Assembly (NCBI GenBank): GCA_025058055.1
Contig: JANXEU010000033.1
Location: forward strand, 1 to 42,637
Reading direction: 5' to 3'
Source: Candidatus Calditenuaceae archaeon
GTDB taxonomy: Archaea; Thermoproteota; Nitrososphaeria_A; Caldarchaeales; Calditenuaceae
Length of the DNA stretch: 42,637 nucleotides
Both the position numbers and the translations under genes were made by a program. The notes under the pieces were generated by a model. It searched no databases. It was not told the origin of the DNA and saw nothing but the letters and a program-made list of their open reading frames with translations. How positions within the stretch are numbered: the first letter of the stretch is position 1; every line of letters starts with the position of its first letter. This document shows, piece after piece, positions 33,371-42,238 of this stretch.

Positions 33371-34414
33371 TCATCTGGCCTGAAGCTCGCCGATGGCGCC
33401 CGCATAGATCTTGGAAGAGAGCTCCAAGTCTCCGATGCTCACCTCCTCCTCTGAGGTGTGGGCCAGTAGCGAGTTCCCGGGGCCACAGGCCGAGATGCTC
33501 ATCGTCAGCTTCCATAGGACGTTCATGTCGCTGCTGCCCGTCTTCTTGACCACTCTCGGCCTGACGCCCAACTTCAGCATCGACCTGATCAAGGCCCTCG
33601 GCACGGGTTGCGAGACACTCGTCTGGAACGGCTCGGTGACGTCCCTCACCACGAACGAACAGCCGTAGAGCGAGCAGATCGCCTCTACCCTCTCCAGTAT
33701 CGATCTAGTTTCTACCGAGGGAGGGAACCTCACGTTGACGATAGCTTCAGCCTGCTCAGGCAGCCGGGTCGGCCAGTCTCCCGCCTTGATCACGGTTACC
33801 GCTGAAGTAGGTTCGTCGTAACTCCTTCCGTTGAAGACGGACCTTATGGTCTCGATCGCATCCAGCAGCCTGTCGAGGGCCGAGTCACCCATGTAGGGCG
33901 CTGAGCTGTGACCGCCCCTTCCCTTACTGGTGAGCGCCAGCGTTACGCTGCCCCTGTAGCTGATCGCGACCCCAGTGGTGCCTGTCGGCTCGCCGATAAC
34001 GATGTGCTCGGCCCTGAACGCCGAGTTGAGAAGCTCCTTCGCACCGGAGCCCTCGCCCTCCTCATCTACTAGTCCTCCGACCACGACACTGTAACCGGAC
34101 CGGACCTCGCACCTCGACCCGGCGAAGAGCATCGCTGCGAACGGCCCCTTCGCGTCGACCGCACCCCTGCCTCTTATCCTGTCGCCCCTTCTGGAGATCT
34201 CGATCTGACCCGGGACAGTGTCGACGTGTCCTGCGAGCAGCACCTTTCGGTCTCCGCTGCCCCTGACGAAAAGGTAGTTGCCTGCAGAGTCGATCACGAG
34301 CTCGTCGTATCCTAGTTCCCTCTGGAACCTCCTCATGACGGGGTCGAGGGCCTTCTCTTGGCCGCTTGGAGAGTAGACCCTCAACAGTTCGATTAAAACA
34401 TCCTCTACCCTCAA
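33371..34414 (-). CDS. lysK: LysK-type [LysW]-lysine/ornithine hydrolase (M20 family)
   Basis: 347 residues from TTG 34414, with GTTAATAAG about 28 bases upstream. GHVDTVPG, GAVDAKGP, VGGLVDEEGEGSGAKEL and GRGGHSSAP are the M20 metal and catalytic motifs. The short length and the wording match the archaeal enzymes that release lysine or ornithine from the LysW carrier protein rather than bacterial ArgE. The neighbouring argH favours an ornithine role. LysW itself is not in the window. Confidence 0.82.
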   Translation of the reverse strand: MRVEDVLIELLRVYSPSGQEKALDPVMRRFQRELGYDELVIDSAGNYLFVRGSGDRKVLLAGHVDTVPGQIEISRRGDRIRGRGAVDAKGPFAAMLFAGSRCEVRSGYSVVVGGLVDEEGEGSGAKELLNSAFRAEHIVIGEPTGTTGVAISYRGSVTLALTSKGRGGHSSAPYMGDSALDRLLDAIETIRSVFNGRSYDEPTSAVTVIKAGDWPTRLPEQAEAIVNVRFPPSVETRSILERVEAICSLYGCSFVVRDVTEPFQTSVSQPVPRALIRSMLKLGVRPRVVKKTGSSDMNVLWKLTMSISACGPGNSLLAHTSEEEVSIGDLELSSKIYAGAIGELQAR

Positions 34415-34506
34415 CTCCAGACCTACATCGTGAGCCTCTTATTAACTCGGTGACCCCTTGAGAGGGCCTAAGATATTTACCAGTGATTGTAATTTGGCGT
34501 GACGGA

Positions 34507-36006
34507 GTGAAGTTGGAGATCACCGACCTTGCCCGGATGATCGGGGAGCTTGAGGAGATCGGGGTGGTCGCGAGCGGATCGAGGGAGAACGAGAGCCTCG
34601 TAATTCTCTATGAGGGTATGGAGAAGAACGTCACGAACGAGACGCTGGTCCTGATCGACAACCGTAACGGGAACAAGGTCCTCGCGATCTGCAGGGGCGG
34701 ATTCGGGGTAAACGACGCCCTTCGGGCCGTCAATTACACACCCGGCGTGGCATACGCGAGGAGAGGTGGGACTGCCAGCACCGCGAAGGAGTTCTACGCC
34801 TTCAGGCTAGTCGTGGTCGGTGACGTGACCAGCGGCAAGATCCTCCAGAACATGACCATCGTGGCCCCAGGGTCCAAGGTCTACAAGTTCAACGTCCGGA
34901 CCAACCCCATGGAGTTCCTCTCGACCTCGACGCAGCGAGTGGGTTACTACGCGACCGGCTTCAAGACCTGGGAGGTCCCTGTGCAGGCCGAGTACATCTC
35001 ATCGCACATAGGGATCTTCGGCGTCACCGGTTCGGGCAAGTCTTACCTTTGCAGACATCAAGTGATACCGATGCTGATGAGGAACGGATACGACGTGTTG
35101 ATACTCGACTGGAAAGGTTCCGACTACACACCCTACTACTCCGATCGCGTGATAAACATGGGTGACGTTGAGCTGGACGACGCCTCGGTCACGGATTACT
35201 TGGCGTCCGCGCTCAACTACTTCGGAGGTGGTGACACGGGTTCGAGGCTCGTGAACTATTTGGACGAGGTGATCGCCACCACCGAGTGGAGAGGCATCGA
35301 CGAGCTCGCGACTAAGTCGAACCTGCTGAGTAACCTCGAGAGCGTGATCAGGGCCGACAACACCGACCAGTCCGGAAGGCTCTCAAGATGGGGAGATATT
35401 TACCTGAGGAAGGTCACGAGAGCCTTCGACAAACTCGACGCTGCAGAACTGAGGCCGGTGATGGGGACCAAGAGGCCCGGCGAGATCATACGGGAGCTCA
35501 GGGAGAAGCACCTTCTGGTCCTTGACCTGAGTTACGGCGCCAAGGAGCAGAAGCTGAGCATGTTCCTCTCGATCGCGAGATACCTGAAGAGGTTGATGGA
35601 GGAGAAACAGGAGCTGAGGATCGCCCTGGTGATCGACGAGGCACCTCAGTACTGCCCGTGGCAGCCGAAGGGACTGGAGGAGAGGACGACGAAGATGCTG
35701 ACGGAGCTTGCGGCGCTTGGAAGGTCCTACAGACTGGCGTTGACCCTGGTATCACAGGGCATCGCGGGTGAGATCGGAATAAACGCTGCAGTAAGGCGAA
35801 ATCTGAACACACTCTTCATCGGCAGGATACATCCGCTTGACGCGCAAGAGGCGGAGAAGTTCTTCGCGACGTCCCTGGTTCAGAGCGATCAGCTCCTCAG
35901 ACTTCCCGAGGGCCACTTCTTCCTCATAGGCAAGCTCAACCCATCACCGGTGCCGCTGTTGATCACGTTCGAAATCCCAGAGGAGGAGCGAAGAGGTGGG
36001 CGCTGA
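34507..36006 (+). CDS. herA: HerA DNA translocase/helicase
   Basis: 499 residues from GTG 34507. A GTG at 34483 is only 8 bases from the TATA-like GATATTTA (34472-34479), so it is less likely. An N-terminal HAS-barrel region (about 1-130) precedes the Walker A GVTGSGKS, Walker B LRIALVIDEAP, and an arginine-finger region LALTLVSQG...RRNLNTLFIGR. Hexameric HerA moves along DNA and works with NurA in end resection. The nurA gene overlaps by 11 bases. Mre11 and Rad50 are not adjacent. Confidence 0.92.
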   Translation: MKLEITDLARMIGELEEIGVVASGSRENESLVILYEGMEKNVTNETLVLIDNRNGNKVLAICRGGFGVNDALRAVNYTPGVAYARRGGTASTAKEFYAFRLVVVGDVTSGKILQNMTIVAPGSKVYKFNVRTNPMEFLSTSTQRVGYYATGFKTWEVPVQAEYISSHIGIFGVTGSGKSYLCRHQVIPMLMRNGYDVLILDWKGSDYTPYYSDRVINMGDVELDDASVTDYLASALNYFGGGDTGSRLVNYLDEVIATTEWRGIDELATKSNLLSNLESVIRADNTDQSGRLSRWGDIYLRKVTRAFDKLDAAELRPVMGTKRPGEIIRELREKHLLVLDLSYGAKEQKLSMFLSIARYLKRLMEEKQELRIALVIDEAPQYCPWQPKGLEERTTKMLTELAALGRSYRLALTLVSQGIAGEIGINAAVRRNLNTLFIGRIHPLDAQEAEKFFATSLVQSDQLLRLPEGHFFLIGKLNPSPVPLLITFEIPEEERRGGR

Positions 36007-37255
36007 GGAAGACCTTCCGGACCTTCAGAAGATCCCCAAACCGCTCCAGGAGAAGTATTACGACTTGGCGAGGAGGGAGGTCGAGTGGATTCTCAACTAC
36101 CTGACGAAGGTCGACGTGGAGTTCCTCAAACCCTTCGAGGACTCGGTGAAGAGGGCCAAGCGCGGTCTGAACAGGGTCGAGTGGAAGGAGAGGACCTTCG
36201 CTGTTGTGGACGGTTCCGACACGCCAGCGATCGACGAGAGGATCGGGGTGAAGTACGGCCTCTCATCAGCATGCGTTAAGGCGTTCAAGGGCCTCGAGCC
36301 GTTGGAAGACGGCGAGCTCTACGTTGGGGACATGCTGAAGGGGTCGGTCAACGACAGCAAGGAAGAGTTCCTGAAGAAGCTGGACTTGGTGACGGCGTAC
36401 TTGGAGAGGGCCCTCGCCCTCAGGGCTTTGGAGGAGGTTGATTACGTCGTCATAGACGGCAGCTTCTTCGGCTTCAGGGCTGGATGCAGCAGGGTGAAGA
36501 CCAAGAGCTTGAATTGGGTCGACCCGGTAAGCCGTCGTGAGTTTAAATCGGTTTACGGCCTGATCGAAGAGCTGCTGAAGATGACTGAGAAGCTCCTCAG
36601 CTCTAGGAGGGCCTTTGGCATCGTCAAGAGGGTCCCCACGTCGGCTCTGGACGGTCTCATCGGATACACCTACGGCCCCGGGAGGATGCTAGGCCTCTCC
36701 GACAGGTCGATACTCTTACTAACGACGAGTCCTGGCGATGTCATCGCGTACTCCGAGATCTTCCCGGAGGGGTACTACCACGACGTCTTTTCGCTCTTCT
36801 GCAGCCAGATGGAGGAGTACGGCCGGAAGGGCACGTCGGTGGACGTGGAGAGGGCCCTGAAGGGGGCAGAGAGGAGGTTCAGGCTGCAGGTCGTCTCGGA
36901 CCTCGGCAGGCACAAGGACGACAAACGCAGCGACGAGCTCATCAGACTGATCAGATCCACGGAGAGGGTCTTCGTGAGGACGGTCGAGTCCCAGCCCCCG
37001 GTATGCTTGGAGCTGCCGAAGGGTGCGGGACGTGACCTGAAGGACATCGCGATCACCTACGTCTTGGAGTCCCACAACTCAGCAACCGGTCTACCTTTGG
37101 CGCTCGACATCGTGGACGACCTCGTCTCTCTCCCGAGAAGGGTGGGCACGGAGTTCGTGGACGAGATCGAGGCTGAGCTATTAAGGAGGAACGTCGATCT
37201 GAGGAGGATGAGGGCTGTCTTCAGCAAGATCAACCCTCAGAAGGAGTTCGAATGA
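35996..37255 (+). CDS. nurA: NurA 5'-3' nuclease
   Basis: 419 residues from GTG 35996, inside the end of herA. FAVVDGSDTP and YVVIDGSFFG supply the RNase H-like acidic residues that bind Mn in NurA. ITYVLESHNSATGLPLALDIVDDLV near the C-terminus is the usual final conserved stretch. It degrades 5' strands with HerA during double-strand break repair. Confidence 0.9.
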   Translation: MGAEEDLPDLQKIPKPLQEKYYDLARREVEWILNYLTKVDVEFLKPFEDSVKRAKRGLNRVEWKERTFAVVDGSDTPAIDERIGVKYGLSSACVKAFKGLEPLEDGELYVGDMLKGSVNDSKEEFLKKLDLVTAYLERALALRALEEVDYVVIDGSFFGFRAGCSRVKTKSLNWVDPVSRREFKSVYGLIEELLKMTEKLLSSRRAFGIVKRVPTSALDGLIGYTYGPGRMLGLSDRSILLLTTSPGDVIAYSEIFPEGYYHDVFSLFCSQMEEYGRKGTSVDVERALKGAERRFRLQVVSDLGRHKDDKRSDELIRLIRSTERVFVRTVESQPPVCLELPKGAGRDLKDIAITYVLESHNSATGLPLALDIVDDLVSLPRRVGTEFVDEIEAELLRRNVDLRRMRAVFSKINPQKEFE

Positions 37256-37320
37256 GTGGTCAGAACTCAGGCCTGCTGGAGGTCAAAGTTTATTGACACC
37301 GAACCCTGTTGAATGGTGGA

Positions 37321-37893
37321 TTGAAAGAGACTCCGCTGACCGGCGAAATACTGGTGCGTGACGTGATGACCAGCCCGATCATTGAGTTGAGCGAGGAAGA
37401 CACCGCTGCCGATGCGGCGAGGCAGATGGCGAAGTACAAGATAAGCAGCATCGTAGTGACGAGGAACAGCTCACCGGTCGGGATCGTCACGAAGCGCGAC
37501 TTGGTTGAGAAGGTGGTTGCGAGAGATCTCAAGCCGAGCGAGGTTAGGCTGAAGGACGTGATGTCTAGCCCCATCATAACCGTAAGACCGGATGAGACCA
37601 TCGAGGAGGCGTTGAGGACGATGAACAAACTCAACGTGAGCAGGCTCGTCGTAGCCTACAGGGGCAGGATCGCCGGGATCATCAGCATGAAGGACATCCT
37701 GAAGTTCACGCCAGACATCATAGAGATAGTCAAGGAGCAGCTGAGGATAAGGGGGATAGTGAGGAGACCTGAACCCTACTTCGAGGGTTACTGCGATTCT
37801 TGCGGTGAGTGGAGCGACATGCTGCGCCGCATTGACGACCACCTTCTCTGTGAGGAGTGCAGGCTTGAGACCGGAAGGGAGACCGTCGAGTGA
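37321..37893 (+). CDS. CBS-domain pair protein with C-terminal zinc ribbon
   Basis: 190 residues from TTG 37321, 29 bases after a TATA-like GTTTATTGA; a TTG at 37309 is the alternative. Two CBS motifs follow: VRDVMTSPIIELSEEDTAADA and LKDVMSSPIITVRPDETIEEA, with GIVTKRDLV and GIISMKDIL. The tail has CDSCGEWSDML and LLCEECRLE, a zinc ribbon. CBS pairs bind adenine nucleotides; the ribbon suggests RNA, DNA or protein contact. The next gene overlaps it. Confidence 0.85.
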   Translation: MKETPLTGEILVRDVMTSPIIELSEEDTAADAARQMAKYKISSIVVTRNSSPVGIVTKRDLVEKVVARDLKPSEVRLKDVMSSPIITVRPDETIEEALRTMNKLNVSRLVVAYRGRIAGIISMKDILKFTPDIIEIVKEQLRIRGIVRRPEPYFEGYCDSCGEWSDMLRRIDDHLLCEECRLETGRETVE

Positions 37894-38362
37894 GAGGCCG
37901 AGGTTCCTAGCAGACTCGATGCACGGCAAGCTCGCTAGGTGGTTGAGGTTGTTGGGCTACGACGCTGTATACGCTAAGTCCGATGATGACCAGCTCCTCT
38001 TGGAGGCCGAGGCTTCAGGAAGGGTCCTCGTCACCTCGGACGTTGAGCTGTTCAGACTCGCAACCAGAAGGAGTGTAAGGGCCGTACTGGTCCCGCTGGA
38101 AGGGATAGAGAGGCAGCTAGCGACGGTGGCGCAGGAGGTTTCAAGGAGTCTGGGTCTAGACTTGGAGCAGTTCTTCGAGCCAGAGGCGACTAGGTGCTCG
38201 CTCTGCAACGGTGAGCTGGTCGGAGAGGGCGACGGCCGTCACTACGTGTGCATCAGTTGTGGTCAAAAGTACTGGGAGGGTAGCCACTGGACGAGGATAG
38301 AGCAGACCTTGAAGTCCGCGAAGAGGATCGCCCTCAACTCTCGGGTCGCAAGGACCTGCTAA
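37865..38362 (+). CDS. Mut7-C RNase-like (PIN-fold) protein with zinc ribbon
   Basis: About 165 residues from TTG 37865, preceded by GAGGAG. The start overlaps the CBS gene by 29 bases; GTG 37850 or ATG 37919 are alternatives, but the last would cut the conserved RFLADSM. LADSMHGKLARWLRLLGYDAVY, SDVELF and the CSLCNG...YVCISCGQKYWEGSHW ribbon are the Mut7-C hallmarks. These are predicted RNases. Coupling with the nucleotide-sensing CBS protein suggests regulated RNA cleavage (inference). Confidence 0.8.
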   Translation: MRPEGRPSSERPRFLADSMHGKLARWLRLLGYDAVYAKSDDDQLLLEAEASGRVLVTSDVELFRLATRRSVRAVLVPLEGIERQLATVAQEVSRSLGLDLEQFFEPEATRCSLCNGELVGEGDGRHYVCISCGQKYWEGSHWTRIEQTLKSAKRIALNSRVARTC

Positions 38363-38396
38363 GGGTAAAAAGGGTCGCGTCGTCTTTTGACGGTTG

Positions 38397-39032
38397 ATGG
38401 AGGAGATAGGGGAGCAGGCGGCTGCGAGGTTGATAGCTGCTGCTAGGAAAGCTATAGCAGAGGTCCTCGCGGGCATCGACCTCGAAGATGTTGAGGTCCC
38501 TGCGGTCTTCGGAGAAGAGGTCAGAAGAGGGGTCTTCGTGACGCTCTACACTTATCCCGAGATGGAGCTGAGGGGCTGCATAGGTTACCCGAGGCCAGTC
38601 GACACGCTGGAAGTGCTCACCGTGAGGGCCGCGATAGCAGCCGCTCTCTACGACCCACGCTTCCCACAGTTAAAGGTCGAGGAGCTAGATAGCACGGTAC
38701 TGGAGCTGAGCGTGCTCACTCCTCTCGAGCTCATCCGAGTTGACGCGAGGAGCATGATCGCCGAGCATGTGGAGGTCGGCAGACACGGCCTCGTGATCGA
38801 GTGGAAGGGCTTCTCGGGGTTGCTGCTGCCTCAGGTCGCGGTCGAGCAGGGATGGGACGCTGAGGAGTTCCTCATCAACGTATGCCTCAAGGCCGGCTTG
38901 CCTCCTTCCACCTTTCTCGACCCAATGTCAAAAATCTACAGGTTCGAGGCGGAGCTCTACATCGAGGAGAGGCCGAACGGTCCTGTCAAGAGGTTGAAGT
39001 TGGAGAGGCCCAAGTCTGGGTGCAGTGTTTGA
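38397..39032 (+). CDS. AMMECR1-domain protein
   Basis: 211 residues from ATG 38397. GVFVTLYTYPEMELRGCIGY has the invariant RGCIG; AAALYDPRFPQL, LSVLTPLELI and GLLLPQVAVEQGWDAEEFL complete the domain. The function of the family is unknown, though it often occurs near radical SAM and MEMO genes. Its last bases overlap the glycosyltransferase start. Confidence 0.9.
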   Translation: MEEIGEQAAARLIAAARKAIAEVLAGIDLEDVEVPAVFGEEVRRGVFVTLYTYPEMELRGCIGYPRPVDTLEVLTVRAAIAAALYDPRFPQLKVEELDSTVLELSVLTPLELIRVDARSMIAEHVEVGRHGLVIEWKGFSGLLLPQVAVEQGWDAEEFLINVCLKAGLPPSTFLDPMSKIYRFEAELYIEERPNGPVKRLKLERPKSGCSV

Positions 39033-40183
39033 GGGTGCACGTGGGCGTCTGTGGAATAGGTTACGGACACGCGTCCCGGTGCAAGGGTTTGATCGAGGAG
39101 CTCTCGAAGAGGGGAGAGGAGGTGATCTCGACCAGCTACGCCGAGGGCCTAAGGTACCTTCAGTCCAACGGTGTCAACGTGATCGCTGTCCAACGGGTCG
39201 ACTACGGCAACTCCCCAGACGGGAGCGTCAGCTTCAGGTGGTCACTGTTGAAGGGGGTCACACTGCCCGTGAAGGTTGCGACCCAAGTCCTCCAAGAGAT
39301 GACCGTTATGGAAGAGTTCGGTGCCGACGTTGCGCTCTCGGACACTAGAGGGTCTACCGTGCTCGCCGCGAAGGCCTTAGGAGTGCCAGTCATCGTCTTG
39401 CTGAACCAGTTCAGGGTGATCATCCATAGCGAGCGTCACCGAACCCTCTCTTCGGTCACAAGCGGGTTTGCCGATGTGGTAGCTAGAGTTTGGTCGCTAG
39501 CCGACGAAGTCCTCATCGCAGACTATCCACCTCCGTTCACCATCTCTAGGAGGAACCTCTTCTTCAGGGACGATGAGATCGAAAGAGTGAGGTTCGTCGG
39601 GCCAGTTCTGGACAGTTATCCAACTGAGCTACCGGACAGGAAGAGAGCGAAGGAGGAGCTGGGCCTTGATCCGCAGGACACGCTGATCCTGATCCTTAAC
39701 ACCGGACCGAGGTCTGAGAGAAGAGCGCTCAGGGAGAGGTTGTCGGAGTCCCTCGAGGCCCTCACAGACTACCATGTCGTCTTTTCGTTGGGCGAGCTGG
39801 ATGCGCATCGCAGCGAAAAGAGAGGCAGGCATCTGCTTGTGTCGTGGTTGCCGGACGAAACGGTCGTGATGGCTGCAGCAGACGTAGTGGTTTCGAGAGC
39901 GGGCCACTCAACCATATCGAAGGCTCTAGCGTTCGGGTGCAGGCTGGTATTGTTGCCGATACCGAATCACTCCGAGCAGTTGGGTAACGCAGAGTCTCTA
40001 GCAGAGCGAGGGGCCGCAGTAACACTCGACGTTAGAGAGCTCACGCCCAACTCGCTGAGGAAGGGGGTCGAGTCGGCGCTAGAGCTGGACCCCAACGTTG
40101 TTGGGAAGTACAGCTCACTAGCGAGTGAGCTCAACGGGCGAAACGAGGTTGTGAAGAGGCTGCAGGAGTTGTGCAGGTCATGA
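39029..40183 (+). CDS. GT-B (MurG/GT28-like) glycosyltransferase
   Basis: 384 residues from TTG 39029, overlapping the AMMECR1 stop (TTGA). VGVCGIGYGHASRCKGLIEE is the N-terminal glycine-rich acceptor loop. ILNTGPRSERR and SWLPDETVVMAAADVVVSRAGHSTI...PNHSEQLGNAESL form the nucleotide-sugar site of the GT28/GT1 group. It may add sugar to a lipid or protein at the membrane; donor and acceptor are unknown. Confidence 0.82.
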   Translation: MRVHVGVCGIGYGHASRCKGLIEELSKRGEEVISTSYAEGLRYLQSNGVNVIAVQRVDYGNSPDGSVSFRWSLLKGVTLPVKVATQVLQEMTVMEEFGADVALSDTRGSTVLAAKALGVPVIVLLNQFRVIIHSERHRTLSSVTSGFADVVARVWSLADEVLIADYPPPFTISRRNLFFRDDEIERVRFVGPVLDSYPTELPDRKRAKEELGLDPQDTLILILNTGPRSERRALRERLSESLEALTDYHVVFSLGELDAHRSEKRGRHLLVSWLPDETVVMAAADVVVSRAGHSTISKALAFGCRLVLLPIPNHSEQLGNAESLAERGAAVTLDVRELTPNSLRKGVESALELDPNVVGKYSSLASELNGRNEVVKRLQELCRS

Positions 40184-40968
40184 GGGCCCGTTACAAGTTG
40201 ATCGGAGACGTTGCCTTGGTGAGGCTCAGGAGCGACGATGATCCCGACGAAGTCGTCCGACGTTTGACGGGTAAATTGGCCTCACTCAGGGCTATACTCG
40301 CCTACGAGGGTGTGACCGGAGAACTCAGGTTACCGAAGGTGAGGCTACTTTACGGTGAGAGGCCGGTCGTGACGACTTGCGTCGAGAATGGTGTGGTTTA
40401 CGAGCTGGACGCTGAGCAGATGATGTTCTCTCTCGGCAACAAGTTCGAGAGGGCAAGAGTCGCGGCCTTGGTCCGCGATTGGGAGGTCGTCGTCGACTCG
40501 TTCGCAGGCGTAGGTCAGTTCTCCGTTCCTATCGCGGTTTTCGGCCGACCGAAGAGAGTTCACGCCATCGAACTCAACCCTACTGCCTATGAGTTTCTCG
40601 TCAGAAACGTTGAGAGGAACGGGGTAGCTGCTAGGGTCTCAACGCACCTCGGTGACTGCAGAGAAGTCGTCGGGTCACTTGAGGGGGTCGCGGACAGGGT
40701 AGTGCTGGGCTACTTTCCGGGGACGCTCAGGTACCTCGACGTCGGACTCAGGTTCCTGAAGTGCTGCGGCGGCGTCATCCACCTTCATGACCTGGTTCGA
40801 AAGGGTGCCGAGGAGGACTACGCCTCTGAGGTGGTTAGGGCCGCGAGGGAGGAAGACCACACGGTGAGGGTGCTGAGGATGGGTCGCGTTAAGTCGTACT
40901 CGGCCAAGTGGGACCATGTGATACTTGACCTGTTCTGCCTTCCGATGCGATCACCATCAACGCGTTAA
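40180..40968 (+). CDS. taw2: Taw2-like tRNA wyosine aminocarboxypropyltransferase
   Basis: About 262 residues from ATG 40180 (ATGA overlap with the previous gene; a GTG at 40171 is possible). Met-10+ family: DSFAGVGQFSVPIAVFG, AIELNPTAYEFLVRNVERN and LGYFPGTLRYLDVGL. In this family a Gly-Tyr/Met-type motif replaces the NLP of Trm5, pointing to transfer of the 3-amino-3-carboxypropyl group of SAM to 4-demethylwyosine in tRNA-Phe. Taw1 is not visible here. The 3' end overlaps the convergent AbrB-PhoU gene by 80 bases. Confidence 0.8.
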   Translation: MRARYKLIGDVALVRLRSDDDPDEVVRRLTGKLASLRAILAYEGVTGELRLPKVRLLYGERPVVTTCVENGVVYELDAEQMMFSLGNKFERARVAALVRDWEVVVDSFAGVGQFSVPIAVFGRPKRVHAIELNPTAYEFLVRNVERNGVAARVSTHLGDCREVVGSLEGVADRVVLGYFPGTLRYLDVGLRFLKCCGGVIHLHDLVRKGAEEDYASEVVRAAREEDHTVRVLRMGRVKSYSAKWDHVILDLFCLPMRSPSTR

Positions 40969-41836
40969 GCTTGATCAGAGCCCTCATCAGGTCTTCGGCC
41001 CTCCTGAGCAAAGGCCTCGGGCCTGCCTTTCGACCGACCTCGCGTAGAGTCTGCACGAGATCCATGAGCTGATCTACGACCACGGAGTTCCTCAGTTCTA
41101 CGACGAGGCCGCTGAGTTGATCAAGGACCTCGGCGAGGTGTATCAAAGACGCGAGCTCCTGTCTGCCTAAGGTGATCACGGACTCCTCGACTTCCCTGAC
41201 GAGGTAGGCCATATTCGATGACGCCTCCATGAGGGCTGAGATGGCGTAGAAGGGCGTCTGCTCGTCGGGCACGGCCACCATCTGCGATACCATTCTCTTC
41301 AGGGTCGAAGCGTATCCGGCGCAGTCCTTTAGGAGGTCCTCCAGCTCAGGACCAATGTTCCTACCGGCGCTGAGGTCGGACTCCACTCGCCTCAGGGCCC
41401 TTACCAGAGATTGGAGCGTGACCGAGAGCGCCTGCTCCACGGATCTGAAGGGGTCGCCCGAGATCTCGACGGTTATCGATCCCTCTGATTCCAAGGTCGT
41501 GAACATGCCCTGAAGCCTCTCCCTTAGCCTCCTCGACCTCGTCATCAGCTCTTCCGCCTTGCCCTGCCTCGTGTGAACTCTGACAGATGACACTCCAGCC
41601 TCGTAGCACGCGATTACTACGTCCTCCATGAGGTCGCTCAGCAGGTCTGCGTCGACGGCCAACTGAAAGGTCAACCTCCTCCCCGAGGGGACAACGCGCA
41701 GGAACTCGCGATCGGCAATTATCGTCACCGCAGACCCTTTCCTAAGGCCGCACTCCTCCACCCACTCCTTCGGTAAAGTGATGACGTAGGAGCTACCCCT
41801 AAGCTGTTGTACCCGCCTTTCGTGAAAGCGAGGCAA
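40889..41836 (-). CDS. SpoVT/AbrB-PhoU fusion regulator (copy 2)
   Basis: 315 residues from TTG 41836, 26 bases after a TATA-like TCTATAAAA. AbrB domain at about 6-50 (LRGSSYVITLPKEWVEECGLRKGSAV) and PhoU-like helices over the rest (about 100-300). It is clearly a paralogue of the 7016-8056 protein but quite diverged. The last 27 or so residues are encoded antisense to taw2 and read as a disordered tail. Confidence 0.78.
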   Translation of the reverse strand: MPRFHERRVQQLRGSSYVITLPKEWVEECGLRKGSAVTIIADREFLRVVPSGRRLTFQLAVDADLLSDLMEDVVIACYEAGVSSVRVHTRQGKAEELMTRSRRLRERLQGMFTTLESEGSITVEISGDPFRSVEQALSVTLQSLVRALRRVESDLSAGRNIGPELEDLLKDCAGYASTLKRMVSQMVAVPDEQTPFYAISALMEASSNMAYLVREVEESVITLGRQELASLIHLAEVLDQLSGLVVELRNSVVVDQLMDLVQTLREVGRKAGPRPLLRRAEDLMRALIKLNALMVIASEGRTGQVSHGPTWPSTT

Positions 41837-41856
41837 CCCTAGAATCTCTTGTACAG

Positions 41857-41895
41857 TCTATAAAAAATAGTTTCGATGCGGCTATCAATTTTTAA
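41857..41895. promoter_or_regulatory. Divergent TATA boxes
   Basis: TCTATAAAAAA (41857-41867, acting on the minus strand) is 26 bases from TTG 41836. TTTTTAA (41889-41895, plus) is about 27 bases from ATG 41920. Both genes should have leaderless messages. Confidence 0.5.
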
Positions 41896-41919
41896 CTTAC
41901 TAAATGGGCCGTGGAGGTG

Positions 41920-42219
41920 ATGGACGAGGAGAACGCGCTGGTAGCATTCGTTCACCTCTGCGTCGAGCCGAATCGCTTGAGCCACGTGATCTCTAACCTC
42001 TGTGGCTGTCAGCCCGTTACGAAGGTCTACGGTGTCACGGGCGAGTATGACGTTATAGCTATGGTGAAGGTTCGAGACCTCAACGAACTCCACAGGTTCC
42101 TGAGGTCAACGGTATTGAACCTGAGCGGCGTCAAGGGTGTCGCCACGTCAATCGTGCTCGAGGAGAGGCTTGCTGACGGCTATATGGTTGATCTGCCGCA
42201 ACAAAATAATCAGAGCTGA
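41920..42219 (+). CDS. Stand-alone Lrp/AsnC ligand-binding (RAM) domain protein
   Basis: 99 residues from ATG 41920 (GTG 41911 is an in-frame alternative). The alpha-beta RAM domain is complete: ALVAFVHLCVEPNRLSHVI, VTKVYGVTGEYDVIAMVKV, LNELHRFLRSTVLNLSGV, TSIVLEERL. The helix-turn-helix of full AsnC regulators is absent. Such proteins bind amino acids and may modulate full-length Lrp partners. Confidence 0.88.
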   Translation: MDEENALVAFVHLCVEPNRLSHVISNLCGCQPVTKVYGVTGEYDVIAMVKVRDLNELHRFLRSTVLNLSGVKGVATSIVLEERLADGYMVDLPQQNNQS

Positions 42220-42238
42220 TTGAACTCGAGAAGACTCG

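Noticed and set aside
35498..35812. Ser/Pro-rich antisense frame in herA
   Set aside because: A shadow of GC-rich coding sequence; HerA motifs are in the other strand.
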